A program made the position numbers and the translations under genes. A stretch of DNA of 64,000 nt, taken from Bacillus sp. Marseille-P3661. Lineage in GTDB: Bacteria > Bacillota > Bacilli > Bacillales > Bacillaceae_J. Under the pieces are notes generated by a model. It made no database searches. It was not told where the DNA came from and worked only from the letters and a program-made list of their open reading frames with translations. Location of the stretch: positions 124,001-188,000 of the forward strand of contig NZ_LT965954.1 in NCBI RefSeq assembly GCF_900240995.1. The letters are read 5' to 3'. Position 1 is the stretch's first letter. The number at the start of each line of letters is the position of its first letter. Positions 38,145 to 47,727 of this stretch are shown one piece after another.

Positions 38145-38498
38145 TCACATCTTCCCCCTAAAGAGGTAATTAAATAGTTTTAAGCTGCCTGTCAGTTTTT
38201 AAAAAAACTATTTATTATTATCCATTAATAAATTATAACTTGCTCAAAATCACCTTATGTTTATTATTAATCGTTAGTAGAATTTTCAATTTTATTATTT
38301 TACATAATTTTATACTTTAAGTTAAATTAAAGATGTTAAAAAAGTAAAATAAAATCTTCACTATTATTAAATACTTTTCATGCTTTTGTCAAACATCATT
38401 TCTCAAATTATCCAATTTAATGTATATTTTTATAAATTTGATACTTAATTTATGAATAATTTTTCAAAAATATTTTTAAATTACATGCTGCAACTACT
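38145..38498 (-). promoter_or_regulatory. topA promoter and very AT-rich leader
   Basis: The 354-nt gap has no gene. TTGACA (38387-38392), 17 nt and TAATAA (38364-38369) form a near-consensus sigma-A promoter on the minus strand, predicting a leader of about 210 nt. By direct count only 40 of the 240 bases in 38221-38460 are G or C. A loose inverted repeat (AAATAGTTTT near 38172 with AAAACTATTT near 38204) has no T run. Supercoiling-sensitive control of topA would fit this composition but is inferred. Confidence 0.7.
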
Positions 38499-39365
38499 CT
38501 AAATCTCAGTTAATATATCGCTTGAGTTTAAGACTAGCTTTGCACCTTGTTGGATTAAACGATTTGTGCCTTGGTTGGTAGGTTCGAAAATGGATCCTGG
38601 AACAGCAAACACTTCTCTTCCTTGTTCCAGTGCTTGATCTGCTGTTATAAGCGAGCCACTTCGGTCTTTTGCTTCAACAATTAAAGTACCTTTTGATAAT
38701 CCGCTTATTATACGATTTCGTAATGGAAAATGCCACTTTTCAGGTTTTTTATTAGGTGGAAACTCTGATAACAGAAGATGATTCATTGAAAGGTAATCAG
38801 CAAGATTTCTATTTTGTGAGGGATAAATATGATAAAATCCTGAGCCTAGGACTGCAATCGTATAACCATTTTCAATTATGGCAATCTTATGTGCCGCAGT
38901 ATCGATACCAATAGCAAGTCCACTAACAATTGTCCAATTTTTTTGTATTAAAGGTGGTAGTAACGCCTTTACAGCTTGATAGCCATATTGAGATGGTTTT
39001 CGAGTACCTACTACACCTATACAATTGCTTTCTAAGAGGAGTTTCTTCCCCTTTGAGTACAATACCCATGGTGGGTCATAGATTCCCTTTAAAAGGGCTG
39101 GATAATCTGCATCAAATATTGTAATAATTTCAATACCTTCCCTTTTGTACTGGTCGATTTGCTTTTGAAAAGAAGTTGAGTGTAAATCATTATAAAAAAG
39201 TTGTGACTGATGGGGATTCATATGAAAAAGCTGAGGAAAATCATGTTGTTTTAATAGAAAAATAGTCTGGAGAGTGGAATCATATTGGAAAAATTTAAAG
39301 ATAAGTTTCCAGCCAACACCACTACACGAGTGGATTTGAATCAATCGTTCTTTGATATTTTCCAT
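38499..39365 (-). CDS. dprA: DNA processing protein DprA
   Basis: DprA protects incoming single-stranded DNA during transformation and loads RecA. The 288-residue protein has a helical N-terminal domain and the Rossmann-like core: GVVGTRKPSQYGYQAVKALL, VSGLAIGIDTAAH, VLGSGFYHIYPSQN and LSEFPPNKKPEKWHFPLRNR. SLITADQALEQGREVFAVPG closes the family pattern. It lies between sucD (with terminator) and topA. Intact dprA suggests, but does not prove, competence. Confidence 0.95.
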   Translation of the reverse strand: MENIKERLIQIHSCSGVGWKLIFKFFQYDSTLQTIFLLKQHDFPQLFHMNPHQSQLFYNDLHSTSFQKQIDQYKREGIEIITIFDADYPALLKGIYDPPWVLYSKGKKLLLESNCIGVVGTRKPSQYGYQAVKALLPPLIQKNWTIVSGLAIGIDTAAHKIAIIENGYTIAVLGSGFYHIYPSQNRNLADYLSMNHLLLSEFPPNKKPEKWHFPLRNRIISGLSKGTLIVEAKDRSGSLITADQALEQGREVFAVPGSIFEPTNQGTNRLIQQGAKLVLNSSDILTEI

Positions 39366-39390
39366 AACTGCCTCCGCGATTAGTTATTTA

Positions 39391-39423
39391 AAACAAGCTC
39401 ACCCTACAAAGGTGAGCTTGTTT
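39391..39423 (-). terminator. Terminator after sucD
   Basis: Perfect 13-bp stem: AAACAAGCTCACC (39391-39403) with its complement at 39411-39423, 7-nt loop. The T-rich 3' arm on the minus strand fits an intrinsic terminator for sucC-sucD. Confidence 0.85.
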
Positions 39424-39444
39424 GTTACTTATCGAAAATACTAA

Positions 39445-40347
39445 TTACAAGTTTTTACACTTCTCGTATAAGCCTTTATCCTTAAGAACTGAGATTAACG
39501 TTTCTCCCATTACAGACGGAGTTTCTGCAACTTTAATACCACATTCGTTCATTACTTTAATTTTTTCTGCTGCAGTACCTTTACCACCTGAGATAATTGC
39601 ACCAGCATGTCCCATACGCTTTCCTGGAGGAGCAGTTTGTCCACCAATGAAACCTACTACAGGTTTTGTCATATTAGCTTTTACCCACTCAGCTGCTTCT
39701 TCTTCAGCTGTTCCACCGATTTCACCAATCATGATAACAGCTTCAGTTTCAGGATCTTCGTTGAATGCTTTTAACACATCGATAAAGTCAGTGCCGTTTA
39801 CAGGGTCTCCACCAATACCTACAGCTGTTGATTGACCAACGCCAGCTTGTGTTAATTGATGAACTGCTTCATACGTTAAAGTACCAGAACGTGATACTAC
39901 GCCAACATAACCTTTTTGGTGGATATATCCTGGCATGATACCAATTTTACACTCGCCTGGAGTAATAACACCCGGGCAGTTTGGACCAACTAAACGAGTT
40001 TTCTTACCTTCCATATAACGCTTAACTTTAACCATATCTAATACAGGAATATGTTCTGTAATACAAATTACAAGATCAAGTTCTGCATCTACACCTTCTA
40101 AAATCGCATCTGCTGCGAATGGAGCAGGTACATAAATAACTGAAGCATTAGCGCCAGTAGCTTTAACTGCTTCTTCAACTGTGTTGAATACAGGTACACC
40201 TTCAACTTCAGTGCCACCCTTACCAGGTGTTACACCACCAACAATTTGTGTTCCGTATTCCAACATTTGTTTTGTGTGGAATAAAGCTGTCGATCCAGTA
40301 ATACCTTGAACTATAACTTTCGTATCTTTATTAATAAAAACACTCAT
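39445..40347 (-). CDS. sucD: Succinyl-CoA synthetase alpha subunit
   Basis: SucD with SucC converts succinyl-CoA to succinate with nucleotide triphosphate formation in the TCA cycle. The 300 residues include the CoA-binding Rossmann domain ([19 protein letters not shown]), [19 protein letters not shown] and the phosphohistidine loop [17 protein letters not shown] (about residue 246). It lies 18 nt after sucC and before a terminator. Confidence 0.98.
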   Translation of the reverse strand: MSVFINKDTKVIVQGITGSTALFHTKQMLEYGTQIVGGVTPGKGGTEVEGVPVFNTVEEAVKATGANASVIYVPAPFAADAILEGVDAELDLVICITEHIPVLDMVKVKRYMEGKKTRLVGPNCPGVITPGECKIGIMPGYIHQKGYVGVVSRSGTLTYEAVHQLTQAGVGQSTAVGIGGDPVNGTDFIDVLKAFNEDPETEAVIMIGEIGGTAEEEAAEWVKANMTKPVVGFIGGQTAPPGKRMGHAGAIISGGKGTAAEKIKVMNECGIKVAETPSVMGETLISVLKDKGLYEKCKNL

Positions 40348-40365
40348 TCGTGCCCCGCCTTTCTA

Positions 40366-41526
40366 CTACTTTACTAGTGATACAATTTTTTGTGCGCCGT
40401 CAGCCATAGAGTCTGCAGCCGTAATATTTAGACCAGAATTGTTTAAAATCTCTTTACCTGCATCAACGTTTGTACCTTCTAAACGAACAACAAGTGGTAA
40501 TTGTAAACCTACTTGTTTTGTAGCTTCAACAACACCTTCAGCAATTACATCACATTTCATGATACCGCCAAAAATGTTAACGAAGATACCTTTCACGTTT
40601 TTATCAGATAGAATAATTTTGAATGCTTCTGTAACTTTTTCTGCAGTCGCACCGCCACCAACGTCAAGGAAGTTAGCCGGTGTTCCGCCGTAGTGATTAA
40701 TTGTATCCATAGTAGCCATTGCTAGACCTGCACCGTTAACCATACAACCAATGTTTCCGTCTAAAGCAATATAACTTAAGTCAAACTTAGATGCTTCAAT
40801 TTCTTTTGGATCTTCTTCATCTAAATCGCGATATTCTAAAACATCTTTTTGGCGATATAAAGCGTTAGCATCAAAGTTTAGTTTTGCATCTAGCGCCATT
40901 ACATTTCCGTCACCTGTTACAACAAGTGGATTGATTTCAGCGATTGAGCAATCTTTTTCTACAAATGCTTGATATAAGCCCATCATGAACTTAACAGCTT
41001 TGTTAACTAATTCTTTAGGGATATTAATATTAAACGCAAGACGACGTGCTTGATAGCCAGTTAAACCAACAACTGGATCAATCACTTCTTTGAATATTTT
41101 TTCAGGAGTAGCTTCAGCTACTTCTTCAATCTCAGTTCCGCCTTCTTCAGAAGCCATCATAACGACACGTGAAGTTGCACGGTCTAAAACAAGACCTACA
41201 TAATACTCCTTCTTAATGTCGCAGCCTTCTTCAATCAGTAAACGTTTTACTTCTTTCCCCTCTGGACCTGTTTGATGTGTTACAAGCGTTTTGCCTAGAA
41301 TTTCTTCTGCATACGCGCGAACCTCATCAAGATTTTTTGCTACTTTAACTCCCCCAGCTTTACCTCGGCCACCTGCGTGGATTTGAGCTTTAACAACTGA
41401 AACAGCTGAACCTAACTCACGTGCTGCCTCAACAGCTTCCTCAACAGTGAAAGCAACCTTTCCATTTGGAACTGCTACTCCATATTTTCTGAGGATTTCT
41501 TTTCCTTGATACTCGTGGATATTCAT
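40366..41526 (-). CDS. sucC: Succinyl-CoA synthetase beta subunit
   Basis: SucC is the ATP-grasp, nucleotide-binding subunit of succinyl-CoA synthetase. The 386 residues begin [20 protein letters not shown] and contain [31 protein letters not shown] and [20 protein letters not shown]. The ATG at 41526 has AGGAGG upstream; an in-frame start 30 nt higher would place that site inside the gene. A promoter lies about 115 nt upstream. Confidence 0.98.
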   Translation of the reverse strand: MNIHEYQGKEILRKYGVAVPNGKVAFTVEEAVEAARELGSAVSVVKAQIHAGGRGKAGGVKVAKNLDEVRAYAEEILGKTLVTHQTGPEGKEVKRLLIEEGCDIKKEYYVGLVLDRATSRVVMMASEEGGTEIEEVAEATPEKIFKEVIDPVVGLTGYQARRLAFNINIPKELVNKAVKFMMGLYQAFVEKDCSIAEINPLVVTGDGNVMALDAKLNFDANALYRQKDVLEYRDLDEEDPKEIEASKFDLSYIALDGNIGCMVNGAGLAMATMDTINHYGGTPANFLDVGGGATAEKVTEAFKIILSDKNVKGIFVNIFGGIMKCDVIAEGVVEATKQVGLQLPLVVRLEGTNVDAGKEILNNSGLNITAADSMADGAQKIVSLVK

Positions 41527-41642
41527 TCTCCATCCTCCTATCGTATGTATAGACATAAAAGACTACTTTGTTATTGTATAGTAGTTTGTCATCCAGTGTC
41601 TATATTTCTGCAAAAATGTAATAAATCCTGCTGTTAAATTAT

Positions 41643-41671
41643 ATTATATTTAGTTAAGAATTTGAATTCAA
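41643..41671 (-). promoter_or_regulatory. sucC promoter
   Basis: On the minus strand TTGAAT (41666-41671), a 17-nt spacer and TATAAT (41643-41648) make a near-consensus sigma-A promoter for sucCD. The predicted leader is about 110 nt. Confidence 0.75.
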
Positions 41672-41698
41672 AGTGGACTAATTTTATAAAAAAAGTAA

Positions 41699-41735
41699 AA
41701 AAAGTGTGATTTTTCCCGATGAATTCACACTTTTT
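41699..41735 (-). terminator. Terminator after ylqH
   Basis: An 11-bp stem with arms AAAAAGTGTGA (41699-41709) and its complement (41725-41735) ends in a T tract on the minus strand. It separates ylqG-ylqH from the sucC promoter just downstream. Confidence 0.8.
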
Positions 41736-41757
41736 TCCATTTATTGTCCAGTATTTA

Positions 41758-42054
41758 CTATTCTTTTCCATTATCTGCCGATTCTATGTTTTGATCGATT
41801 TTGTAAATAAAGGCAAAAATTTCTGCTACAACTTGATAAAGCTGCTCAGGAATCGTTTCATTTATTTCCAACTGACTAAGTAACTCCACTAACGATGGAT
41901 CTTCCTGAATGGGAATATCATGCTGTTTAGCTTTCTCAAGTATATTTTCTGCTACAATTCCTTTGCCCTTTGCGATAACTTTAGGCGCTATATCACTCGA
42001 ACTATCATAAGATAGTGCTACCGCTTCCTTTTTTTTATTAACAGGAAAAATCAT
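41758..42054 (-). CDS. ylqH: FlhB C-terminal-like protein (YlqH)
   Basis: This 98-residue soluble protein resembles only the last part of FlhB. EAVALSYDSSSDIAPKVIAK aligns with the segment just after NPTH in the FlhB encoded at 13433-14518, and IPEQLYQVVAEIFAFIYKI matches its IPEQFFKAVAEILAYVYRL. The NPTH cleavage site and all membrane helices are missing. So it corresponds to the released FlhB fragment. The start overlaps ylqG by 4 nt. Its role is unknown; modulation of flagellar export is inferred. Confidence 0.88.
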   Translation of the reverse strand: MIFPVNKKKEAVALSYDSSSDIAPKVIAKGKGIVAENILEKAKQHDIPIQEDPSLVELLSQLEINETIPEQLYQVVAEIFAFIYKIDQNIESADNGKE

Positions 42055-43379
42055 ACTCTATAATCCACCCCTGTAATAATCGGATTAATTGCTTTTATAG
42101 CTGAAACATCGGTCAAACCCTTAGAATCATGCTCTGTTTTCAATATCTTTAAACTTGATAATGTATAGTCATATACCTTTAATCTTTCTTTTAGAATGTT
42201 GTCGTATCTTTTTACAAAAATCTTTAACATTGGATTTTCGTTATAGATTTGGATACTTACAATTCTATTTTGTACGTGTACATCGACAACAGTATCTTTT
42301 ATATTCTCTAATTGTAAGTAAAACAAAATTCGGCAATAGTCTGGGTCAATTTGTCCGTTTTTTTGTTTTTTTCCTGTCCATTGCATCGATAAATCCGTCA
42401 TGTGCTTTCCTACCACTATTGGTAGTTGAAAAGCTATTTGATGTACTAGTCCATTTTGCTCGGACGCAAGTATTTGCATTCCTGTAACTCGATTAAGTAA
42501 ATGTTCTAATTTATCTCTTAAAGACTGTGAAACCTCTTCTTGTACGACCGACAATAAGGCCGGTTTAAGTTCTTGTAGTTTCAGATCTGTCTTATTAGGA
42601 GCACTAATAATATCATGTTCAAATTGAAGTCCAAGTTGCCGTAGCAAAAGCTTGATTGTTTTAGCAGCTGTTTCCCCAGCTTGCAAATCCATTTTTGGAT
42701 CAAGTCCATTTAAATCTTCTTGTTGACCTACCTGGTTCAGTAAACTTCCTAAGACATTTTTAAACTCATTAATTGAACGCGAATTATAATCGCTTTGTCG
42801 CATCATTGCTAGAATTTTAAATAATTCTGATGAAAGTGGTTCGTCTGATAGCGCCGCAAGGATACTATTAAACACAGTATTTGTGAGCGGTAAATCTCTA
42901 GTTAAAGTTATCTTTATTGCTTCGAGCACTTTAGGTAAATCTTCCGATTGCTTTAGCCACTGTGAGACCTTATTTAAGATATCTGTTGTAACTGGAAGTT
43001 GGTTCTCAACTAAAAATCGAATAAGCTGGTGATTTTCTTTTGTATTCAAAAGTCCATACTGCCTTATCAGCTGAGTAATTGGTGCTTTAGCTAGATCTGC
43101 TTTTTCATTTGCATTGGCTTGAATCGGGTCAGCTATTAATTTCAACTCTACTATTTCCTCATTTGAGACAACTTGCAACCAATATTTTTCATTCAAATTT
43201 AACGGGGCATCTAGCTTAGCTTGAATCTTAATCCCGCCTACTTGAACTAAGGCAATATCATCAGGAAAAGTCTTCAGCACGTGACCGTTTAGAATTTGCC
43301 CGACTGTAAACTTAAGTGCTTTAGCTTGATTTAAGTTTTCGCTAGTTAACCATAATGGGAGTTTATTAAAATTAATCAT
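42051..43379 (-). CDS. ylqG: FliK-like hypothetical protein (YlqG)
   Basis: This is a 442-residue protein in the place of B. subtilis ylqG. It has no membrane segment. The N-terminal part (about 1-85) looks like a beta-rich domain (VGQILNGHVLKTFPDDIALV), the middle is helical. The C-terminal part (about 310-400) has strand pattern and IVSIQIYNENPMLKIFVKRY reminiscent of the FliK switch domain. The FliK resemblance is weak and read by eye. It is translationally coupled to the FlhB-tail-like ylqH. Confidence 0.75.
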   Translation of the reverse strand: MINFNKLPLWLTSENLNQAKALKFTVGQILNGHVLKTFPDDIALVQVGGIKIQAKLDAPLNLNEKYWLQVVSNEEIVELKLIADPIQANANEKADLAKAPITQLIRQYGLLNTKENHQLIRFLVENQLPVTTDILNKVSQWLKQSEDLPKVLEAIKITLTRDLPLTNTVFNSILAALSDEPLSSELFKILAMMRQSDYNSRSINEFKNVLGSLLNQVGQQEDLNGLDPKMDLQAGETAAKTIKLLLRQLGLQFEHDIISAPNKTDLKLQELKPALLSVVQEEVSQSLRDKLEHLLNRVTGMQILASEQNGLVHQIAFQLPIVVGKHMTDLSMQWTGKKQKNGQIDPDYCRILFYLQLENIKDTVVDVHVQNRIVSIQIYNENPMLKIFVKRYDNILKERLKVYDYTLSSLKILKTEHDSKGLTDVSAIKAINPIITGVDYRV

Positions 43380-43426
43380 TATCTCAAATGCCTTTCTTTG
43401 CTTGTTCTTTTTTCATAGAACAAAGG

Positions 43427-44200
43427 TTAGCTTACTATAGTATGTTGTTTGATTGGTGCAAAACTGCAGCGATGTTCTTCTATAATGCCTAATTTTTCAA
43501 TTGCCTCTAGATGTGCAGCAGTTCCATAGCCCATATGTTTTTCAAAGCCATATCCCGGATACTTGGTTCCTAATTCTTTCATATAGCGGTCTCTGGTAAC
43601 TTTTGCAATGATAGAACTTGCTGCAATCGAAATACTTTTTGAATCGCCTTTAATTATCGATTTTTGTGGAATTGCAATCGGTATTTCCATCGCATCTGCC
43701 AATATGTATTCAGGTTGAATTGCTAAAGACTCAATAGCACGTTTCATGGCAAGCTTTGTTGCTTCATAAATATTAACTGTATCAATCTCATTTACAGATG
43801 CAAAACCAATTCCAACACTAATTGCTTTTTCAATAATTATTTTATATAATTCTTCTCTTTTAGTTTCAGATAATGCTTTTGAATCATTTAATCCAGGCAA
43901 ATAAAAGTCCTCTCCAAGAATGACAGCAGATGCTACCACCGGACCAGCGAGTGGACCTCGACCAACCTCATCTACACCAGCAACATAATATATATTGTTT
44001 TTATACAATTCTTTTTCATAAAAAGACATTGCATTAAATTGTTCATGTAATTGTTGTTGAGCAATTTTATTCTTTAACCATCTTTTTACAAGTAATTGAA
44101 CACCTTTCCGATGATCAGATTTTAGCTTATGCAATAGATCTTCGTCTATGGTGGTTGATTTGCTTAAAAGCTCTTCTATTTCTTTAATTGTTTTTTCCAA
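43427..44200 (-). CDS. rnhB: Ribonuclease HII
   Basis: RNase HII cuts RNA in RNA-DNA hybrids and removes single ribonucleotides from DNA. The 257 residues have a Bacillus-type helical N-terminal extension (about 1-70), then [20 protein letters not shown] with catalytic Asp-Glu. Asp in LADAMEIP and the [20 protein letters not shown] motif complete the site. The start is TTG at 44200 with only a weak ribosome binding site. The region upstream is the 52-bp repeat array, so its promoter must lie within about 200 nt or in the array. Confidence 0.96.
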   Translation of the reverse strand: MEKTIKEIEELLSKSTTIDEDLLHKLKSDHRKGVQLLVKRWLKNKIAQQQLHEQFNAMSFYEKELYKNNIYYVAGVDEVGRGPLAGPVVASAVILGEDFYLPGLNDSKALSETKREELYKIIIEKAISVGIGFASVNEIDTVNIYEATKLAMKRAIESLAIQPEYILADAMEIPIAIPQKSIIKGDSKSISIAASSIIAKVTRDRYMKELGTKYPGYGFEKHMGYGTAAHLEAIEKLGIIEEHRCSFAPIKQHTIVS

Positions 44201-44411
44201 GGTATTTCACAACTTTCTATTCTTAATGTTATCTCTTATATCGACATATTATCAAAAAAATAAAGGCACTTTTTAAATTTAGTTAGACGGCTTAAGAGGT
44301 AGTATAAATTTACATTTCAAGATCCTAGATTTCTGACTTACCCATGTTGGTGTGCCCATTAATGAGTCTTCGGCAATTCATGGGTTAGAAATCACTGCTG
44401 AGTCGGCTGCT
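44201..44411. other. Left flank of the repeat array
   Basis: No gene is present. From about 44335 the sequence contains worn versions of array pieces (TTTCTGACTTAC, GTGTGCCCATTAATGAGTC, GCTGAGTCGG), suggesting decayed outer units. The part next to rnhB (44201-44300) is A/T-rich and could hold its promoter, but I see no clear hexamer pair. Confidence 0.5.
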
Positions 44412-46085
44412 TTTAATGATAGGCTGCCCACGAGTCAGTATTCGTTACTGTTTCTGACTCGTTTTGAGGATTTTGACGTGCCTCAGTCAGAATTCCTTGC
44501 TCATTCTGACTCGTTTTGAGGATTGGGCCGCTTATGAGTCAGAATTCACTGCTGATTCTGACTCGTTTTGAGAATTTTGACGTGCCTCAGTCAGAATTCC
44601 TTACTCATTCTGACTCGTTTTGAGGATTTTGACGTGCCTGAGTCAGAATTCACTGCTGATTCTGACTCGTTTTGAGAATTTTGACGTGCCTCAGTCAGAA
44701 TTCCTTACTCATTCTGACTCGTTTTGAGGATTTTGACGTGCCTGAGTCAGAATTCACTGCTGATTCTGACTCGTTTTGAGAATTTTGACGTGCCTCAGTC
44801 AGAATTCCTTACTCATTCTGACTCGTTTTGAGGATTTTGACGTGCCTCAGTCAGAATTCCTTGCTGATTCTGACTCGTTTTGGGAATTGGGCCGCTCATG
44901 AGTCAGAATTCACTGCTGATTCTGACTCGTTTTGAGGATTGGGCCGCTTATGAGTCAGAATTCACTACTGATTCTGACTCGTTTTGAGGATTTTGACGTT
45001 CCCGAGTCAGAATTCCTTGCTCATTCTGACTCGTTTTGAGAATTTTGACGTGCCTGAGTCAGAATTCCTCGCTGATTCTGACTCGTTTTGAGGATTGGGC
45101 CGCTTATGAGTCAGAATTCACTACTGATTCTGACTCGTTTTGAGAATTTTGACGTTCCACAGTCAGAATTCCTTGCTGATTCTGACTCGTTTTGAGGATT
45201 TTGACGTGCCTGAGTCAGAATTCACTGCTGATTCTGACTCGTTTTGAGAATTTTGACGTGCCTCAGTCAGAATTCCTTACTCATTCTGACTCGTTTTGAG
45301 GATTTTGACGTGCCTCAGTCAGAATTCCTTGCTGATTCTGACTCGTTTTGGGAATTGGGCCGCTCATGAGTCAGAATTCACTACTGATTCTGACTCGTTT
45401 TGAGAATTTTGACGTGCCTGAGTCAGAATTCCTCGCTGATTCTGACTCGTTTTGAGAATTTTGACGTGCCTCAGTCAGAATTCCTTACTCATTCTGACTC
45501 GTTTTGAGGATTTTGACGTGCCTCAGTCAGAATTCCTTCCTCATTCTGACTCGTTTTGAGGATTGGGCCGCTTATGAGTCAGAATTCCTCGCTCATTCTG
45601 ACTCCTTTTGAGGATTGAGCTGCTCACGAGTCAGAATTCCTTGCTCATTCTGACTCCTTTTGAGGATTTTGACGTTCCCGAGTCAGAATTCCTTGCTCAT
45701 TCTGACTCGTTTTGAGGATTTTGACGTGCCTCAGTCAGAATTCCTTGCTCATTCTGACTCCTTTTGAGAATTTTGACGTGCCTGAGTCAGAATTCCTCGC
45801 TCATTCTGACTCCTTTTGAGGATTGAGCTGCTCACGAGTCAGAATTCCTTACTCATTCTGACTCGTTTTGAGGATTTTGACGTGCCTGAGTCAGAATTCA
45901 CTGCTGATTCTGAGTCGTTTTGAGAATGTTGACGTGCCTCAGTCAGAATTCCTTACTCATTCTGACTCGTTTTGAGGATTTTGACGTGCCTGAGTCAGAA
46001 TTCCTTGCTCATTCTGACTCGCTTTGAGAATTGGGCCGTTCACGAGTCACGCTTCCTCGCTCATTCTGACTCCTTTTGAGGTTTG
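44412..46085. repeat. Tandem array of 32 units, 52-bp period, with inverted repeats
   Basis: I count 32 copies of a 52-bp unit. The element TTCTGAC recurs from 44452 (first) to 46064 (last), a span of 1612 bp = 31 x 52 exactly, so no net insertion or deletion has built up. A typical unit contains GAGTCAGAAT, a 9-nt loop and ATTCTGACTC, i.e. a 9-10 bp inverted repeat around an EcoRI-like GAATTC. A 23-nt linker follows, in two versions (GGATTTTGACGTGCC or GGATTGGGCCGC). No ORF crosses it; 52 is not a multiple of 3 and TGA recurs. Two 204-bp blocks are identical at a 468-bp offset (44711-44914 and 45179-45382). There are no cas genes and no unique spacers. Confidence 0.97.
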
Positions 46086-46137
46086 GTCTACTCACGAGGT
46101 AAGTTATCAAACTTATGCCGAATACACAAGAGTTTAA

Positions 46138-46179
46138 TTTTAAAAGACCAAATCGCAAACGCGATTTGGTCTTTTAAAA
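46138..46179 (-). terminator. Strong terminator after rbgA
   Basis: A stem of up to 19 bp, centred on AAAGACCAAATCGC (arms 46138-46156 and 46161-46179) with a 4-nt loop, carries A/T runs at both ends. It should stop transcription from either side, insulating rbgA from the repeat array. Confidence 0.88.
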
Positions 46180-46186
46180 AGTAGTC

Positions 46187-47056
46187 TTATTTTCCTTCTT
46201 GTTCAATTTCTTCAGGTACTTCAAAAGTTAATCGACCAAGTCTCCCTGACCGCAGATCCCTTATAATGACCTCAGCTGTTTTATCATAATCGATATTGCC
46301 ACCGGTCATTAAACATCCTCTGAATACACCAATTTGATCAAACAATTCCACCATCTCAGTTGAAATTGTATTTAATTGGTATCGATCCTTTAAATTATCA
46401 GGATATTCTTTTGATAAAAATCGCAAAGCATACACGACTATATCTTGAAGGTCTAATATAGTCTCTTTGATAGCTCCGGTAACAGCTAATCGGTAACCCA
46501 CTTCTTGATCCTCAAATTTCGGCCAAAGTATACCAGGTGTATCCAATAGCTCAAACTCTTTTCCAACTTTTATCCATTGTTGACCCGTTGTTATACCTGG
46601 TCGGTCGCCAGTTTTAGCAATCGGTTTATTAGCAAGTCTATTTATTAAAGTAGATTTCCCCACATTTGGTATCCCAACAATAAGCGCTCTAATAGCTCGA
46701 GGATTTTTAATACCTTTAGCTTTCATTTTATCAAATTTGTCTTTTACAAGCTCCTTACTAGCTGCGATAATACTTTTCATATCGTCTTTTGTTTGTGAAT
46801 TAATTGCTAAACATTTAAATCCTTGATTTTCAAAATGAGCTATCCATTCTTGAGTTTTTCGCGGATCAGCTAAATCTGCTTTATTTAATAATACAAGCCT
46901 AGGTTTATTTGTCGTAATTTCATCAATCATAGGATTTCTAGAAGATTGTGGTATTCTAGCATCTACTAACTCAATTACAACATCAATTAACTTTAGTTTT
47001 TCAATAACTTGGCGTTTTGCCTTTGCCATATGCCCTGGATACCATTGAATTGTCAT
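46187..47056 (-). CDS. rbgA: Ribosome biogenesis GTPase RbgA (YlqF)
   Basis: RbgA is an essential GTPase for late 50S assembly. The 289-residue protein shows the circularly permuted motif order: G4 [10 protein letters not shown] (about 55-65), then G1 [18 protein letters not shown] (about 128-145), G2 GITTGQQ, G3 [10 protein letters not shown]. An ANTAR-like C-terminal RNA-binding domain follows. It follows lepB by 40 nt and ends at a strong terminator. Confidence 0.97.
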   Translation of the reverse strand: MTIQWYPGHMAKAKRQVIEKLKLIDVVIELVDARIPQSSRNPMIDEITTNKPRLVLLNKADLADPRKTQEWIAHFENQGFKCLAINSQTKDDMKSIIAASKELVKDKFDKMKAKGIKNPRAIRALIVGIPNVGKSTLINRLANKPIAKTGDRPGITTGQQWIKVGKEFELLDTPGILWPKFEDQEVGYRLAVTGAIKETILDLQDIVVYALRFLSKEYPDNLKDRYQLNTISTEMVELFDQIGVFRGCLMTGGNIDYDKTAEVIIRDLRSGRLGRLTFEVPEEIEQEGK

Positions 47057-47096
47057 ATTAACACCTACTTTGCATCAGGGTAATTGGTATACACTG

Positions 47097-47645
47097 CTAT
47101 TTAATTATCTGAAAATCACTTAATGGCCAATATACAATATTGGTTTCACCAATAATTTTATCCATTGAAATCGTTCCAATAATTCTGCTATCTTTACTAA
47201 ATCTTCTGTTATCACCTAGTACAAATAGATGACCTTCTGGAACCTCTGATAAACCCGTAACTTCCTCAAGTGTAAAATCATAAGTTAAAGTGCCGTTAGC
47301 TTCTTTTTTATATTGGTCCAAATAGGGTTCATCAATAGGCTCCCCATTTATGTATAAAATATCATCCTTATAGGCTACATGATCTCCTGGTAATCCAATT
47401 ACCCGTTTTATATAATCTTTGTCTTCCGTTGCTTCAAATACGACGATGTCGAAACGATCTGGGTTACCAATTTTATAACTAATTTTATTAACGATCATTC
47501 GATAATGATCATGTAAGGTTGGCATCATTGATAAGCCGTCCACAACGATAGGAGCAAATAAAAAATATCTAATAACAGCTGCTAAGATTATGGCTATTCC
47601 TAGTGCCTTAATCCATTCCCACACTTCATTTTTCCCTTGGGACAT
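47097..47645 (-). CDS. lepB: Type I signal peptidase
   Basis: Signal peptidase I removes signal peptides from secreted proteins at the outer face of the membrane. The 182 residues have one N-terminal membrane helix (about 12-32), catalytic Ser in VVDGLSMMPTLHD, catalytic Lys in DYIKRVIGLPGDHV, and GHLFVLGDNRRFSKDSR box E. The ATG at 47645 has GGAGG 7 nt upstream. It lies between rplS, whose terminator precedes it, and rbgA. Other Sip paralogues may exist outside this window. Confidence 0.96.
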   Translation of the reverse strand: MSQGKNEVWEWIKALGIAIILAAVIRYFLFAPIVVDGLSMMPTLHDHYRMIVNKISYKIGNPDRFDIVVFEATEDKDYIKRVIGLPGDHVAYKDDILYINGEPIDEPYLDQYKKEANGTLTYDFTLEEVTGLSEVPEGHLFVLGDNRRFSKDSRIIGTISMDKIIGETNIVYWPLSDFQIIK

Positions 47646-47727
47646 AAACGTTTCCTCCAAAAAAAGAAAATGATTGAAATATTTATAATATCATTATAAG
47701 TACAGGTTAAAATTGTAGCCAGTTGGA

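Noticed and set aside
44412-46085. CRISPR array
   Set aside because: The units are contiguous with no unique spacers; the variable parts are just two linker classes and two loop classes, and there are no cas genes in the window.
44412-46085. A repetitive surface-protein gene
   Set aside because: The 52-bp period is not a multiple of 3 and stop triplets recur in each unit on both strands; no long frame exists.
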